Notes: generated by a model not told the origin, from the letters alone. Shown: positions 20,715 to 31,788, numbered from the stretch's first letter. The stretch is DNA of 64,000 nt from Pollenia angustigena (GCA_930367215.1 OV884056.1:43152308-43216307); one strand, 5' to 3'. Program-made: numbers and translations.

Positions 20715-21241
20715 AAAAAAAAAAGTAAAAACATTATTAAACAAAAAAATTGGCTTACCGAGGGCTGTTATTCTAAATCATCTAGGTTTTGCAAAAATTC
20801 TAGAAGATTACATCAATATATATACAAAAAATTAACCCTTTGTGAAGAAGTTTACGTTTTATTCTACATTTGCTTCAGAAACTATAAATTTCCATGTAGA
20901 TTTTCATTTCTATATGTAAATATAAAAATAATTTGTGTCGCATAAGATCATAATGATTTAAATATAGAAAAATGTATTTATATACTCATTTGTGCCAAGT
21001 TATAATGCGTCGGCTTAGTAAGCAAACCTGCTAAATCCACTTTTTAGGTAAATTGAGATTTTGATTCCGTGTGGTAGAGAAAGATACGCCTCGTCGACCA
21101 GCATGTAGTTTTTCTACAACTTGAGTCTTGAAGTGTGTAAAACCAAATACATATATTTATGATTTTTCTCTCAAGCTGCAAAAATGAAATAAAAGAAGTT
21201 TTTTGCCTCTTATGTAAAATGTGCTGAAAGGGAGTTAGCAG
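20715..21241. other. No complete gene seen
   Basis: This holds the flank of the exon-like segment and an AT-rich stretch. The plus-strand ORF 20700-20945 is antisense to the exon-like segment's flank, is low-complexity and has no recognisable domain. Confidence 0.4.
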
Positions 21242-21310
21242 TAGGGATGCCAAACGGGAAATCCCGAAATCCCGGTATTTTCTAAAATCAATCCCGATTG
21301 GCATCCCTAG
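21242..21310. mobile_element. 69-bp hAT miniature element
   Basis: The ends TAGGGATGCCAAACGGGA and its complement-type partner (AATCCCGATTGGCATCCCTA) lie only 69 bp apart. A perfect 8-bp target duplication GTTAGCAG lies at 21234-21241 and 21311-21318, which together with the TAGGG start is the hAT hallmark. Almost the entire element can fold into one hairpin. Confidence 0.85.
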
Positions 21311-21397
21311 TTAGCAGGTTTGCATATTAAGCCGACGATTGGTAATTTAGTTTTAATTTTATAAAATTTTTAGTTTTTCAGTAAATATACATATGCA

Positions 21398-21678
21398 CAA
21401 GGTGGTCTTATTTTGAAAACGTTTTACAACACTGTAAAATATTTTAACGTTGTGTCAAAAATTCAAAAAAATATTTGATTTTGTTTTTATATTAAATTGT
21501 GTTTTTTTGAAATGTTATAACTTAAAAAAGTTTTAAATTTCACAATTTTAATCGAAAATTATAGAATTTAGTTAAGATTCCCCAGAACCAACAGGACGGT
21601 ATACCATTTTGACACAAGGTTAGTAATCAGCTGTTGCTTACGTAGCAAGATAAGTTCACCTGGTGTAAGTTCGCCTTG
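21398..21678. mobile_element. CAAGG-family hAT-like MITE (281 bp)
   Basis: The left end is CAAGGTGGTCTTATTTTG and the right end GTGTAAGTTCGCCTTG. A perfect 8-bp duplication CATATGCA lies at 21390-21397 and 21679-21686. The interior is the reverse complement of most of the 7205-7395 element. It is non-coding. Confidence 0.75.
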
Positions 21679-21686
21679 CATATGCA

Positions 21687-22055
21687 TGTACATATCGTCA
21701 GCTCATTACTGGTTTGACCTACCGACCATTTAAAAAAAAAATGAGTTAGGTATGAGGAATATATTTTTTTAATACCCTCTTTCTAAATCAAAAACCTGTT
21801 TCGCGAAAATTTTTATGGTTTCTGAGATATAAAGCATTAATTTTGCTGCATATCAACTGTTTCAAAATTTTTTAAGTACTGTTTTGCTCTACAAGCCATT
21901 GTTTGGCGATTGCAGCAAATTCTTCATACAAAAACGTACAAAATAAATTTTACTGTTGCGTTGCTGCATTGCCGTACGAAAAAATATAGTTAAAGCAAAA
22001 GCAAAATAAAATGACAACAAGAAAATTAATTTGTGAAAAATAGTTTTATAAAATA
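21687..22055. other. No gene seen upstream of the decayed transposase-like gene
   Basis: AT-rich sequence. Reading back from 22056, the frame is closed by a TAG a few codons upstream, so no N-terminal extension is present here. Confidence 0.4.
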
Positions 22056-22955
22056 ATGGACCCAACCAAGTGTACGGTTTGCTATGATATGCAAAGTGTT
22101 TTTAGCCTACCTAAGGGAAATGCTTCAACATTTTACTACAAACGAAAATTGAATATGTACAATCTTACAGCAACCATTATTATGCCAAATATACTAACTT
22201 TTACTTATTGTGGCTTGTGGACGCAAGTTCATAGCGGTCGGAGTGGTAACGATATTGTTAGTGCTTTAATTAAAATTTTAAATGAATTAATAAAAGATTA
22301 TCCACTAATTAAAACTTTGACATTATGGTGCGATTCTTGCGTACCTCAAAATAAAAATCAAATTAACGCAACCGCAATCAAAATGTTCTTTAAACAAAAT
22401 AATATTGATGCCGTAATACAAAAGTCTTCAGAACCAGAACATTCTTTAATTCAAGAAGTGGACTTTGTCCATGGTGTTATTGACCGGTACTTAAAGAATA
22501 TTGAAATTCATAGTCCTCTTCATTTACTAAATTTGCTTAAAACAATGCCAAATAATAAAACAAAACTTAAAGTTATGGAAATGCTTCCGGAAAATTTTCG
22601 CACATACTCGTTGGAAGCAAATAAAATGGACTTTCGAAAAGTCCCTTTTGCTAAAATTTAAGTACTTCTATACAGTTAAAATAATGATTTATGTATAAAT
22701 TATAAAACTTCTACCAGAGAGGAAAAATATAAAAATGCAATTTTGGTTAAGTCTGCATCAAACAATTGTTTGTAAACTCCTGAGAATTTGTTGACGAATG
22801 TTTTGAAAATATCGAAACCATCATTTATTTCCAGCGATAAAAATAGAGACATAAAAGACTTGCTTATATTTCTTCCACGTGTTGATAAAGCTTATTATAA
22901 AAATTTACTCAATAATAAAAGTTTTAAATTTTCTTTTTACTTTTGCATTATTTAA
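22056..22955 (+). pseudogene. Decayed transposase-like gene (DUF7869-type), C-terminal part
   Basis: A 201-residue open frame (22056-22661) carries YYKRKLNMYNLT, LWCDSCVPQNKN and EPEHSLIQEVDFVHGVID. These motifs resemble a family of insect proteins (DUF7869-type) with an RNase H-like D...H/D core, often derived from transposons. After the stop at 22659 the same frame resumes with NDLCINYKTSTREEKYKNAI and later DKNRDIKDLLIFLPRVDKAYY, the expected C-terminal region, but with further stops at 22677 and 22773. The frame is thus preserved and only nonsense mutations break it. The N-terminal half expected for the family is missing. Family assignment is from motif memory. Confidence 0.55.
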
Positions 22956-23033
22956 GTTGTTTAATTTGTGGCTTTCTATGTAACTTTTCATAACAGTAGA
23001 ACTGTTTTTTCTGTTTTTGTAAAGTAAAATCAA

Positions 23034-23172
23034 CACCCTTATTGTGTTTGGCGTTTTTAAGATACGCCTACGACAGTTTGGTAATAGATTAAAGAAAAAA
23101 GTTCACGTTCTCTTTAATCTATTACCAAGCTGTCGTAGGCGTATTTTAAATAAGCCAAACACAATAAGGGTG
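23034..23172. repeat. Palindromic MITE (CCTTATTGTGTTTGGCG type)
   Basis: Arms 23034-23096 and 23110-23172 are near-perfect complements around a 13-base loop. Related but diverged palindromes lie at 25821-25960 and 62190-62293, sharing TGGCG, GGTAATAG and TTCTCTTTAATCT blocks. Confidence 0.75.
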
Positions 23173-23667
23173 CAAATCTCAATACACAGCAATAAGTATA
23201 CGTATGCAGCACAAAAAGCCACTTTTTTATTTTTTTTTAGAAAAGTGGCGTATGCGGCACAAAACAATATTTTTCATTTTCAAAAAAATACTATTAAATT
23301 CTAACTTTATTCATGAAATTTCGCAAAAATGTACATTTTTTTTTTCAAAACATATACCGGAAGCAGTGGTAAAAATATAAAAAAATTCTATCGGGTACAT
23401 TTTGAGAAATCTTCATGTAAATCTTCTTTGTCGTTTTTCTCCACTCCCACTTTTTGGCATATGCGCCAAACCAATTCTGAGCTGACGATATGTACTTATA
23501 TTTTAAAATAAAATGCCAGAAAATAAATACATATGTTTAATTTAATAAGTTTGGGTTTAAATGGATTAATTTTTCTTACATGTATTTTAAATTTATTCTT
23601 TATTTAGCTGTTAATGGGTTAAGGGAATTGTCAAATATCAAATCAAAAATATGGACAATCAATATTA
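23173..23667. other. No gene seen
   Basis: AT-rich sequence. Two short plus-strand ORFs (23044-23304 and 23329-23511) overlap or follow the palindrome and show no domain. Confidence 0.4.
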
Positions 23668-24089
23668 AGCTGCGTTTACACTCAAAAAAACATTTTCACT
23701 TGGTGTTCATAATAGATCAACAATTTCTTATGTAACTACACACATTTTGCATCAAGAAAACGTTTGCAAATTTTAGCCACAACAATGTTATGCATTTATT
23801 TTTAGAACAAAAATGTAACTAAATTTTTTTTAAAAATGTAACTAAAGTTGAGTCAACTAGAACTTGAGCAACAATTTGTATGAAATTGTTTCTGACGTTT
23901 AAAATAATTTTATTTAGTTTTGAATGAAAATTTTAACAAAATGTTTACAAAAATAAAAATAAATGCATAATATTGTTGTGGCTAAAATTTGCGAACGGTT
24001 TCTTGATGCAAAATGTGTGTAGTTACAAAAGAAATTGTTTCTCTATTATGAACACCAAATGAAACGCTTTTTTGATTGTGTACGTAGCT
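23668..24089. mobile_element. PIF/Harbinger-like fold-back MITE (422 bp)
   Basis: The inverted ends are AGCTGCGTTTACACTCAAAA and the complement of AGCTACGTACACAATCAAAA. TTA lies at 23665-23667 and 24090-24092. It is largely self-complementary over its whole length, with arms meeting near the TTGAGTCAACTAGAACTT block. Relatives are at 31789-32376 and, truncated, at 36847-37313. Confidence 0.8.
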
Positions 24090-24330
24090 TTACTATTGAA
24101 AATGAAAAGGAAAATATCGGTTTCCGCCAAAATTTCGAACTCACAGCAAAATGTTTTCTTAGTGGTAAAATTTTATAGTCAATGTCAATCTCGAACTTGG
24201 GTAAACTGGATTTAAGCCCAAAAATATTTTCAAATACAAGTTTACTTGCTGAGACATGGTACAGACGATATACATAGAACATAAGCCCTCGTAGTGTGCT
24301 AAAATATTAATATATTACTTGCATACTTAC

Positions 24331-24467
24331 CTATTTCTTCTGAAAAATTCTTTATTACAAACGGAACATTTAAATAAAGGCTCATTCATGTGTGCTGCTG
24401 TATGAGACCTAAAACTTTTTATATGTACGCTTTTACCGCAATCCTTACAACGAAAATATCGTTTAGC
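24331..24467 (-). CDS. ZAD-C2H2 zinc-finger gene B, exon 4
   Basis: This 137-nt exon lies between acceptor AG (24468-24469) and donor GTAAGT (24325-24330), entering in phase 0 after exon 3. It encodes a finger CKDCGKSVHIKSFRSHTAAH, then MNEPLFKCSVCNKEFFRRN, the start of the next finger, completed in an exon further left. The first finger has 11 rather than 12 residues between its second Cys and first His. Gene C has the same exon at 62316-62451 with a one-base deletion. No downstream exon of gene B was recognised in the window to the left. Confidence 0.85.
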
Positions 24468-24973
24468 CTAAAGAAATTGTTATTTTAAAATTATTATTTT
24501 ATGACGTATTATATAAAAGGTCGTATCAAATACTTCAATATGGTTTCGGTTAACTCTATTGTGTGCCTTTAATGGTAGGAAAAATATTTTTCCGGAGTTT
24601 CTCATAAATTTTCAATCCTTAATAGCACTGTGCAACAGTTTTGAAGTTAACGTGTGCAAACTCTTTCTCGTGTGGAATATTTTCGAAGTACTTATTAAAA
24701 CTATTCAAATCCTATTTGGGTTTTGCTAGTTTAGCTGCCGTTCGGATTTAATGGTCTCATGAATATTTTGGCTAAAACTTGATTTCTCCGAAAAACATGC
24801 CATTATTCTTACGTCTATATCTCGGAAACCAATTGAAATTTCGTTTTCCTTTACGAAAATCCTAAATCCAATGCCTAAAAATTACTAAAATATCGAACAA
24901 TTTTAAATTTTATATATTTTTCAAAATTTTTGGCGCATTTTACATTGAAAATTTCTATCTACGATATGTAGTT

Positions 24974-25090
24974 GAAATTATACAGGTGATGTTGGGAGAG
25001 CTCTCAGCATGGGCGAAGGATAGGGGGCTGGGTGTAAACTCTGCGAAGACTGAACTTGTGCTTTTACCAGAAGGTATAGGATAGAGGGTT
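24974..25090 (+). mobile_element. Short LOA-like LINE fragment in gene B intron 3
   Basis: About 115 bp match, with substitutions, the RT segment of the 9354-12158 LINE in the opposite orientation (ATTATACAGGTGATGTTGGG through GGGGGCTG to CCAGAAGGTA). It corresponds to the region just downstream of YADD. It is a dead fragment. Confidence 0.75.
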
Positions 25091-25410
25091 TTTTGTTTAT
25101 TAGTGAGAGACATTTTTGTTTATTCTCATTTTATTGAACTTTACCCACAAAGTATAGGAATGCACCTACTGTAAAAGTTTCACAATAATCGGTTCAGCGG
25201 TTTAGACGGCTATAAAGTACAAACAAACAAATAAACATTTTTCGAATTTAAAAAAATACTCTTGTAAATGTTGTATAAAATTATTAAAAAACGTCCTTGC
25301 CCTTGATATATTGAAATGCTTGATACAACCTCTTATAGGTTTCAGTATAAATATGAATACTATTTGTTAAATACATACATATCATGTACATATATTTATT
25401 ATTCACTTAC

Positions 25411-25757
25411 CTTTTGTTTTGCATTAGAATTAAGCCTTTCGGATGAATGGGTATACATGTGTTGATCCAAGTCAACTTGACGATAAAATTCTTTAGTACA
25501 AATAATACAGGAAACCATCTGACCCAAATGTAAGCGACGGTGTATATTAAGGCCGCCTTTATAAAAAAAAGCTTTGTCACAAAACTCACACTTATGGGGC
25601 TTTTCTCGATGCTTTAAATGTGTCAGCATATGCGATTTAAGAATTGTTTTGTTAATAACCTTTAGGCCACATACATTGCAAGTCTGATTTCGTTCTCGAT
25701 CTTTATTATGTGTTTTTTCGTGTAATATTGCCGTATATTTATTAGAAAATACTTTAG
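25411..25757 (-). CDS. ZAD-C2H2 zinc-finger gene B, exon 3
   Basis: This 347-nt exon lies between acceptor AG (25758-25759) and donor GTAAGT (25405-25410). It completes the finger begun in exon 2 (SKVFSNKYTAILHEKTH), then carries the fingers CNVCGLKV...HMLTH, CEFCDKAFFYKGGLNIHRRLH and CIICTKEFYRQVDLDQHMYTH, followed by a short basic tail. The phase 1 entry and phase 0 exit both fit the neighbours. It is homologous to gene A exon 3 (1-221). The role, sequence-specific nuclear DNA binding, is inferred from the family. Confidence 0.9.
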
Positions 25758-25820
25758 CTTAAATAAAAGTTTTTATTAATATGATGAAGTTTAGAGAAGT
25801 AAAGTTACTTTAAAAATAAT

Positions 25821-25960
25821 CGGCCTTATTGTTAAGGGCGTCGACGATAATACCTAAGTCGTTTTTTGTTAATAGATTTAAGTAACACACAGTCTGTGTT
25901 CTTTAATTTATTACAAAAACCACTAAGGCGTTAAGGACAACGCCTTAAATAATAAGGCCG
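25821..25960. repeat. Palindromic MITE (CGGCCTTATT type)
   Basis: CGGCCTTATTGTTAAGGGCGT at the left is complemented by ACGCCTTAAATAATAAGGCCG at the right. The centre shares GTTAATAGATT/TTCTTTAAT blocks with the palindrome at 23034-23172. It is non-coding. Confidence 0.65.
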
Positions 25961-27202
25961 AATATAAAGTTTTTCCAAATTATGAATTATAATAGAGCTA
26001 AAATTGAGAAAATCAGCTTGGTTTAACGCCAAAAAAAAATGTATATCAAATTAAAGTAATTTTATTACAAGTTATATAAATATGTTTTGGACAAGAATGA
26101 TATCAACAAGATTACGCAACTGTTTAATATCTATGACGTCACATCAGGATATTACATGTTTGCTTGCTTGTTTTTCTATATTTAAGCTGTAGTTATACGC
26201 TATGTGACGTAGATGCGCAGAAACATTTAATTTTTTTAAGAAACTTTTTTGTTTTGAACTTTAAGGAACAATTCAAACAAAATATTTTTTTTTTTGGTAC
26301 AGATGAAAATATTTTTTGAACACCAATGATTAATATTTTTTCATGTACAAAATACATACTCAAGGGTGTTCTGGAAATCGAAAACAAAAGAATTTGGCAG
26401 CGGTTTGAAATACACTTTTACTGAACAACCTAAACAAAAGCGGCAAGCGTTTTTTTAAACATGAAAATTTTATTTAAATACAATTTCAATAAAACAAACC
26501 GACATAGTGATCTGTCAAATAAGATTTATCAGCCGAGTGGTTTCTAATTCGCATTCTAATGGGTTGTTTCGTATAAATTGTATGCAAATGAGAAGTTTTG
26601 ACATACAAAAAACGCTTCCGCTCTTATTTAGGTAGCTCAGTTACCCTCATTTTTATAATTTTTGTTATAAAATTCTGTTTAATAGAGAAATATGTTTTAC
26701 AATATTTGTCATATAGTTCTTTTATTGCAGAAATCTATTAAAAAAAAATAAGGGTCTTCATGATATTGCTTAAAATTACCATTTGTGCAAATGGGTAAAC
26801 TTGCGAGACTCGTTTCATGAAGATCCTTTTTAATTTTTGTGTATTTTTAAACAATTAATGTCATTTCAATCAGAAACGTCAATAAAAAATATATTAAAAA
26901 AAAATAATTAAAAATATAATAAAAAACTTGAAATTTGTAAATTATAAATGAAATTTGTTTTTAAACATGCATAAAGAAAGCCAAAGACTAATATGCTTAT
27001 ATTATTACAAGAATTTATTGTTTGTGGTTTATTTACACTTGAAGTTTTCATTGAAAACGGCGGTAAGCATTAAAAAAATTTGTCTGTATAAATGCACAAT
27101 TGAACAGCGCAAGTTTACGAGTCAAAATTGTTGGGCAAATTTAAGCAGTTTGTGTAAATGAATTCTCATACAATTTTTGACAGTTCATTTACGAGGGTGT
27201 AA

Positions 27203-28226
27203 AGCTGGGATCACACGATTGCCGCAATGCACCAATTTTCACACTTTTTAATACACCAATCGTGTGACTGCACAACCAATTGGCTCTTGTACCAATCGAG
27301 GACAATATTGTGCTTACTTTTACCAATCAAATGCAACCCTGGTGCGGCAATCGTGTGACTGTTTGCTATGCAACCGCGCGTCAATAAAAATAACAAAAAT
27401 GCACCAATATTTATTGTCTTCTCGTGCGGCAATCAAACAACACAATATGCGCCAATATTTGCCTTTTTTTAATAAATTTTACATTTTTGTGTTTCCCGTA
27501 GTAAGTAATGAAGATAAATATGTATTTATTTATTATGCATTTTAGCTTTTTTTTTAATTTTTGCTATACTATGTAGCTGTTAAGTGCGAATATTATTATT
27601 TAATTTGTTAATTTTTGGATTTTCATAAATTTTTCTTAAAATATTTCAAATAAAAGTATTCAACAAAAAATTGTATAGTAGGTACCAAGGTATATTTACA
27701 CAAGGTAGACTCATTTGGGAGTGTATACATGCTGCTCTATAAAAGGAACGGAGTTGTCAAAATTGTCTTCATATAAAAAAAAAAAAACAATTTAACGCAC
27801 ACATGTACAAATTTTTTCTCATATACACGAAATTTGACGTTAAGCTTCCAACTAGGGGTAATCAGCTGAGAAACATATGGGGCAACGAGTTTACCTTGTG
27901 TAAATATACCTTGGTAGGTACCTATGTATATGAACAAATTTTTCGATTTTAATGAACATACCAACTAGAACTTCCAAACAAATGAAAAATCTACAACAAC
28001 AGCTGTTTTCGCAGTTGTCAAGTAAGAACAATCGTGTGACTGTGCTGCGGCAATTATTGTACACATTTCACGTTGTACCAACTAGCGGCAATTAAGTTTG
28101 TATAAAACAGGGCAATCGTGTGATTTCAGAATATTTGATTGGTGCAATTTCTTTATTGTGCGTCAATAAAGCACAATCAAAATTGTGCCATATTGGTGCA
28201 TTTGCGGCAATCGTGTGATCCCAGCT
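27203..28226. mobile_element. PIF/Harbinger-like MITE with AGCTGGGATCAC ends (1,024 bp)
   Basis: The left end is AGCTGGGATCACACGATTGC and the right end its complement (GCAATCGTGTGATCCCAGCT). TAA lies at 27200-27202 and 28227-28229. Many internal copies of CAATCGTGTGACT and GCACCAAT in both orientations suggest growth from terminal repeats. The ORFs inside are incidental. It hosts the CAAGG-family element 27686-27913. Confidence 0.8.
27686..27913. mobile_element. CAAGG-family hAT-like MITE (228 bp)
   Basis: The ends are CAAGGTATATTTACACAAGG and its exact complement, with the 8-bp duplication GTAGGTAC at 27678-27685 and 27914-27921. Its duplicate is at 33379-33606. The interior resembles, inverted, the copy at 50931-51154. 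Confidence 0.85.
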
Positions 28227-28517
28227 TAAGAATGCACAGTTTGCACAGTTTACGAGACTTATAAACGATATCATGAGGACCCTTAATGTTTAAAATTCTT
28301 GCGTTTTCGATTTCCAGAAAACCCTGATTGTACTCAAAAATAAATATCTTTTTTTGTGTTTCTTATTTTTTTTTTTTAACTGATAGAAAAAGAAAAATTT
28401 ATTTTGTTCGCATCATGGTAGAATAAGTAAGGAAGGTTCATTAGAGAGAGTTGTCATTATATACCCATGTAATGTGAAATTAATTTGTTTGATTTTTGGC
28501 GCTAGTTTTAATTTTTT

Positions 28518-30785
28518 CCCTTATGGTTAGGTTCTATTTGAAGCCGTGATCAAGCACAGCTCACGTGGGTCCATTAATTAGTTGCCGTTGTGCTACAATG
28601 TCACACCGTCTCCAATGGGTCCTATGTTATCTGGCTGCTAGTGTTCACACGCAGCTACCCGGTCGATTCAATAAAGGAGTGGATCCTGTTTAAATCAATA
28701 TCAGAGAGACAAGTTTTGTCCCCAAGGGCTCTTCGACAAAACGTTTCAAGTCTTAAATCTCCAAATGCCGGACAATTACAGAGAAGATGTTCCGTTGACT
28801 CTTCCTCCTCCTCGTCGCCGCAACTTCTATATAAGGGTTTATAAGGGCCTCTGGGCGTACCTCCCAATGGGCCAATGGCCAGTTATAACCGCAATTAGGT
28901 TTTTTAGGTGATGTCTAGGCAGCTGTAATGCCCGCCGTGTCCTTTTTTCATCAATGATGGGCCACATTTTCCTGGTTTCCCCACAGGTAGTTTCATCGTG
29001 CCACCTCTTACTGGCAATAAGGTGAAACTTGCGCGCTATAAGTTGCTTACTCCTTAGGAGTGAAATACCTACATTATATGTTGAACCGTCTCGATTCAAG
29101 GTGGTGCCTGCATACGCCAACAAATCCGACATGCAGTTTCCCTGTATGTTCTTGTGTCCGGGGACCCAGTTAATGGTGACCAATGAATGTCTCGCTATCT
29201 CCTACAGAGACGTCCGGCAGTCTCGGACAATTCTCGATGTGATGAACACATTCTCCAGGGATCTTATGGCCGCCTTGCCATCGGTAATAATGTGAATATC
29301 CCGTTCGTCTCGCGGCTATGTGGATGGCCATTATCTTGGCCTGGATGACACTGCAGTGGTCCGGCAGCCTAATAGGAATGCTCCAGTTAACTGCTCGGAG
29401 TATATGCCAGAACCGGCACCATACAGTATTTAAGACCCTTCCGTGAATATTCGAATCGCATTCGCGGGAATTTGTTGGTCATTATCCAAAATGCTTACCG
29501 TGAAACCAGCATCAAAGATTGGCTCGGGTGTGACATAATCAACATCCATGTGCCAATTTATTTCGTTCAGAAATTGTAATTGTAAGCCCTTCATGCTCCG
29601 GCGACACTCAGTCTTACCGCCGCGTTCACAGCTAGCCTTTTCGCCAAAATGTCTGGTGGTAACCAGTTCAAAATCGTAAACAATGCCTTAGAGGGGATTG
29701 TTATAATGCACCTGTTCCCGTTATCGCCACCTAGTCTGATGACTCTTCACCTTAAGCGCCGTTCACCAAACAGCTGCCCCGTAGAATATAATGGGATTAA
29801 TGACACGTTCGTATAGCCAGGATACATTCCTCGGGTTAATTCTCCAGTTTAGGCCAATGGCCCTTTTGCAACCATATAATGCGAAAAATTTAAGCGTATC
29901 GAGAAAAATTATTTAAAGATTTAGATTTAAAAAAAATTTCTAAAAGAAAATTTCTGGTCCTCTTGGAAACGTAAAAGGAGAAAAGGGAGGCATTCGGCAA
30001 CCCAATTGAGAAATTTTGTAAATTATAAACAGAGCACATCTGAAATTTTGGATATTCAATTGAAAACAACGTCAAAAGAGACATAGACGTAAAGGAAATC
30101 GTGGCGTAAACTTTGCATTGATGGTAATGCATGCTAGAAAACCGCAACGCATGAACGATGGCTACTTTGAGTGGCATCAATCTCATTCGTATCAGAGTTC
30201 CAAGTACAGTTCAAAACGAGATTATGATTCACCATCATCTAGAGGTCACGGTGTTTCTCACGATATAAGAGATCGTGGTGATCATCGAGGTGGTGGCGAT
30301 CGTTTCAGTTACATACAAAAAATGAGAGATCGCGAACGTGATATATATAAAAAGGAAATGACCTGGTTTAATTTAGTTTTTAGTTTAATAACCGATTCAG
30401 CAGGTCTAACGTTGTCGAAAGCTCCCTCAATATCCAGGAATTCAGCTTAAGCAAATTCATTGGAGTGCAGGGATCTCTCTATGCGGCCCACCAATGAGTG
30501 AAGCGCAGTTTCAGTGGATCTTCCCTTCGTGTAGGCGTGCTGAGCCACTGACAAGGACTTATGTCCCAACGATGATCTAATATGAATATCCAAAAACCTC
30601 TCCAGTGTTTTCAATAGAAAGGAGGATAGACTAATTGGTCTAAAGTCTTTAGCCATAGTGTGAGATGTCTTCCCACTCTTGGGGATGAAGACGATCTTAT
30701 ATGTTGTATAAGTTGATGGGACATGTGAGAGACTCAGGCAGGCTCTTAATATTTCCAGGAGCCATGGCATTGACGTTATATGGGT
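28518..30785 (-). pseudogene. I-group LINE remnant, copy 1 (RT and RNase H, internally replaced)
   Basis: Right to left: RT blocks FIPKSGK, FRPISLSSFLLKTLERF and FLDIEGAFDNV (30785 to about 30380). A host-like insert (29882-30357) then replaces the catalytic centre of the RT. After it come the RT tail (CKRAIGLNWRINPRNVSWLYERV), a damaged RNase H (about 29640-29180), WVPGHKNIQGN, and a C-terminal ESTEHLLCNCPAF zinc-like motif (28655-28867). A 3' UTR runs to about 28518. Several frameshifts and stops are present. It is a different family from the 9354-12158 LINE, though related. Confidence 0.8.
29882..30357 (+). pseudogene. Captured fragment resembling the 5' end of WAC/wacky, copy 1
   Basis: About 240 bp of leader-like sequence is followed by an ATG at 30121 and 79 open codons beginning MVMHARKPQRMNDGY. 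These continue through YQSSKYSSKRDYDSP and then an Arg/Asp-rich stretch (RDRGDHRGGGD, MRDRERDIYKKE). The start strongly resembles the conserved N-terminus of WAC (WW-domain adaptor with coiled coil; fly wacky), which works in the nucleus with RNF20/40 in H2B ubiquitination. The WW domain is absent. The fragment lies antisense to, and inside, a LINE, and the open frame then runs into LINE sequence. There is no splice donor at its end. It is probably a captured, non-functional piece; the identification rests on motif memory. Confidence 0.6.
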
Positions 30786-31115
30786 TTTAAAATTAAGAAC
30801 AAAATTTCTAATGACTATCAGGCATGTTCTGGAAACCGAAATCAAGTGAAATCGAACGATATTTTAAATTCAATTATCAAAATGACCGTAGTTTTTCTGG
30901 CTTTAGGAGTTGTTCTTGTAAAGCTATTTGGTAGTCAAAAAATTATGTAGATAAAAAGGAATATTTTTATGAATTTTCATTACAGATTCGTTTTTAAAAT
31001 TTGCTCGCTTTTCAATCTGTTTCATTTCGATTTCTAAAACATACCCGTATACCTTGTATTTATTTTACCATGGTACGCATGAGTTTTGAATTTTTCAAAT
31101 AAAAAATTTTTCTTA

Positions 31116-31788
31116 AAATGCATTTCAATACCATTTTAACTTTTTATGAATACGGCAGTTAGACTTTAGTGTTTTAGTTACATTATTGTTTAAAATACAT
31201 ACATACATATAAAAGAAAAATACATATGGGCAAATCCCAGAAACAGTCCACCAACCAAAAATTTTTCAAATGAATTTTTTTTAATGGAATATAAGACTAG
31301 ATGTATAATTTCATTTTTATATTAAGGGAAATCACGATGGTTAGTGCAGTGTGCAAACGATGCAAATGCGTGCAGAAATGCACACATTTGCACAACACAA
31401 CAACAAAATGTACGTTTTTGCAATTTGCTCTTTTTTACTTCGTTTGCACTAACAAAACCATGAGCAAAGTTACTAGTGCATATTTGCTCAGTTTCAAACA
31501 AATGTAAACAATTACATTTGACATACTATGCGCCATATTGTTTTTTAGGTAACCTATTAATTGAACATTTTCGTGGGTTTTAAAATAAAATAGAGAATTA
31601 AATTTAAATAATTTTAAAAGAAAAAATCTATATATAAATCGGTTAAGGCAAAACAGTTAATAACACTTTCCTCCTCCGTATGTCAACCGATTTGAACAAA
31701 ATATACACCATTTAAGAGGTACATATTTACTCAGAGAAGTGCACAATGTATATTTTATTAAAATTTGTTCAATAATTTCAGAGTTTTA
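31116..31788. other. No gene seen (segment absent from duplication unit 2)
   Basis: AT-rich sequence. It contains AAGGGAAATCACGATGGT at about 31314, the inverted partner of ACCATCGTGATTACCCTT near 38325, and repeats of the GCAAAxxxTGCA type up to 31450. It is missing from unit 2. Confidence 0.45.

Larger units (their letters stand above)
26750..28284. mobile_element. TIR element interrupted by the 27203-28226 MITE
   Basis: The ends AAGGGTCTTCATGATAT and ATATCATGAGGACCCTT are inverted. The left side also has an internal copy (TTCATGAAGATCCTT, about 26815-26829). Motifs TTTACGAG and TGTAAAT repeat inside. The PIF-like element 27203-28226 is inserted near its right end. No target duplication was identified. 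Confidence 0.5.

Noticed and set aside
24046..24282. Minus-strand 78-codon ORF left of gene B exon 4 as a further exon
   Set aside because: It has no zinc-finger residues, overlaps the end of the MITE at 23668-24089, and lacks a suitable acceptor in the phase required.
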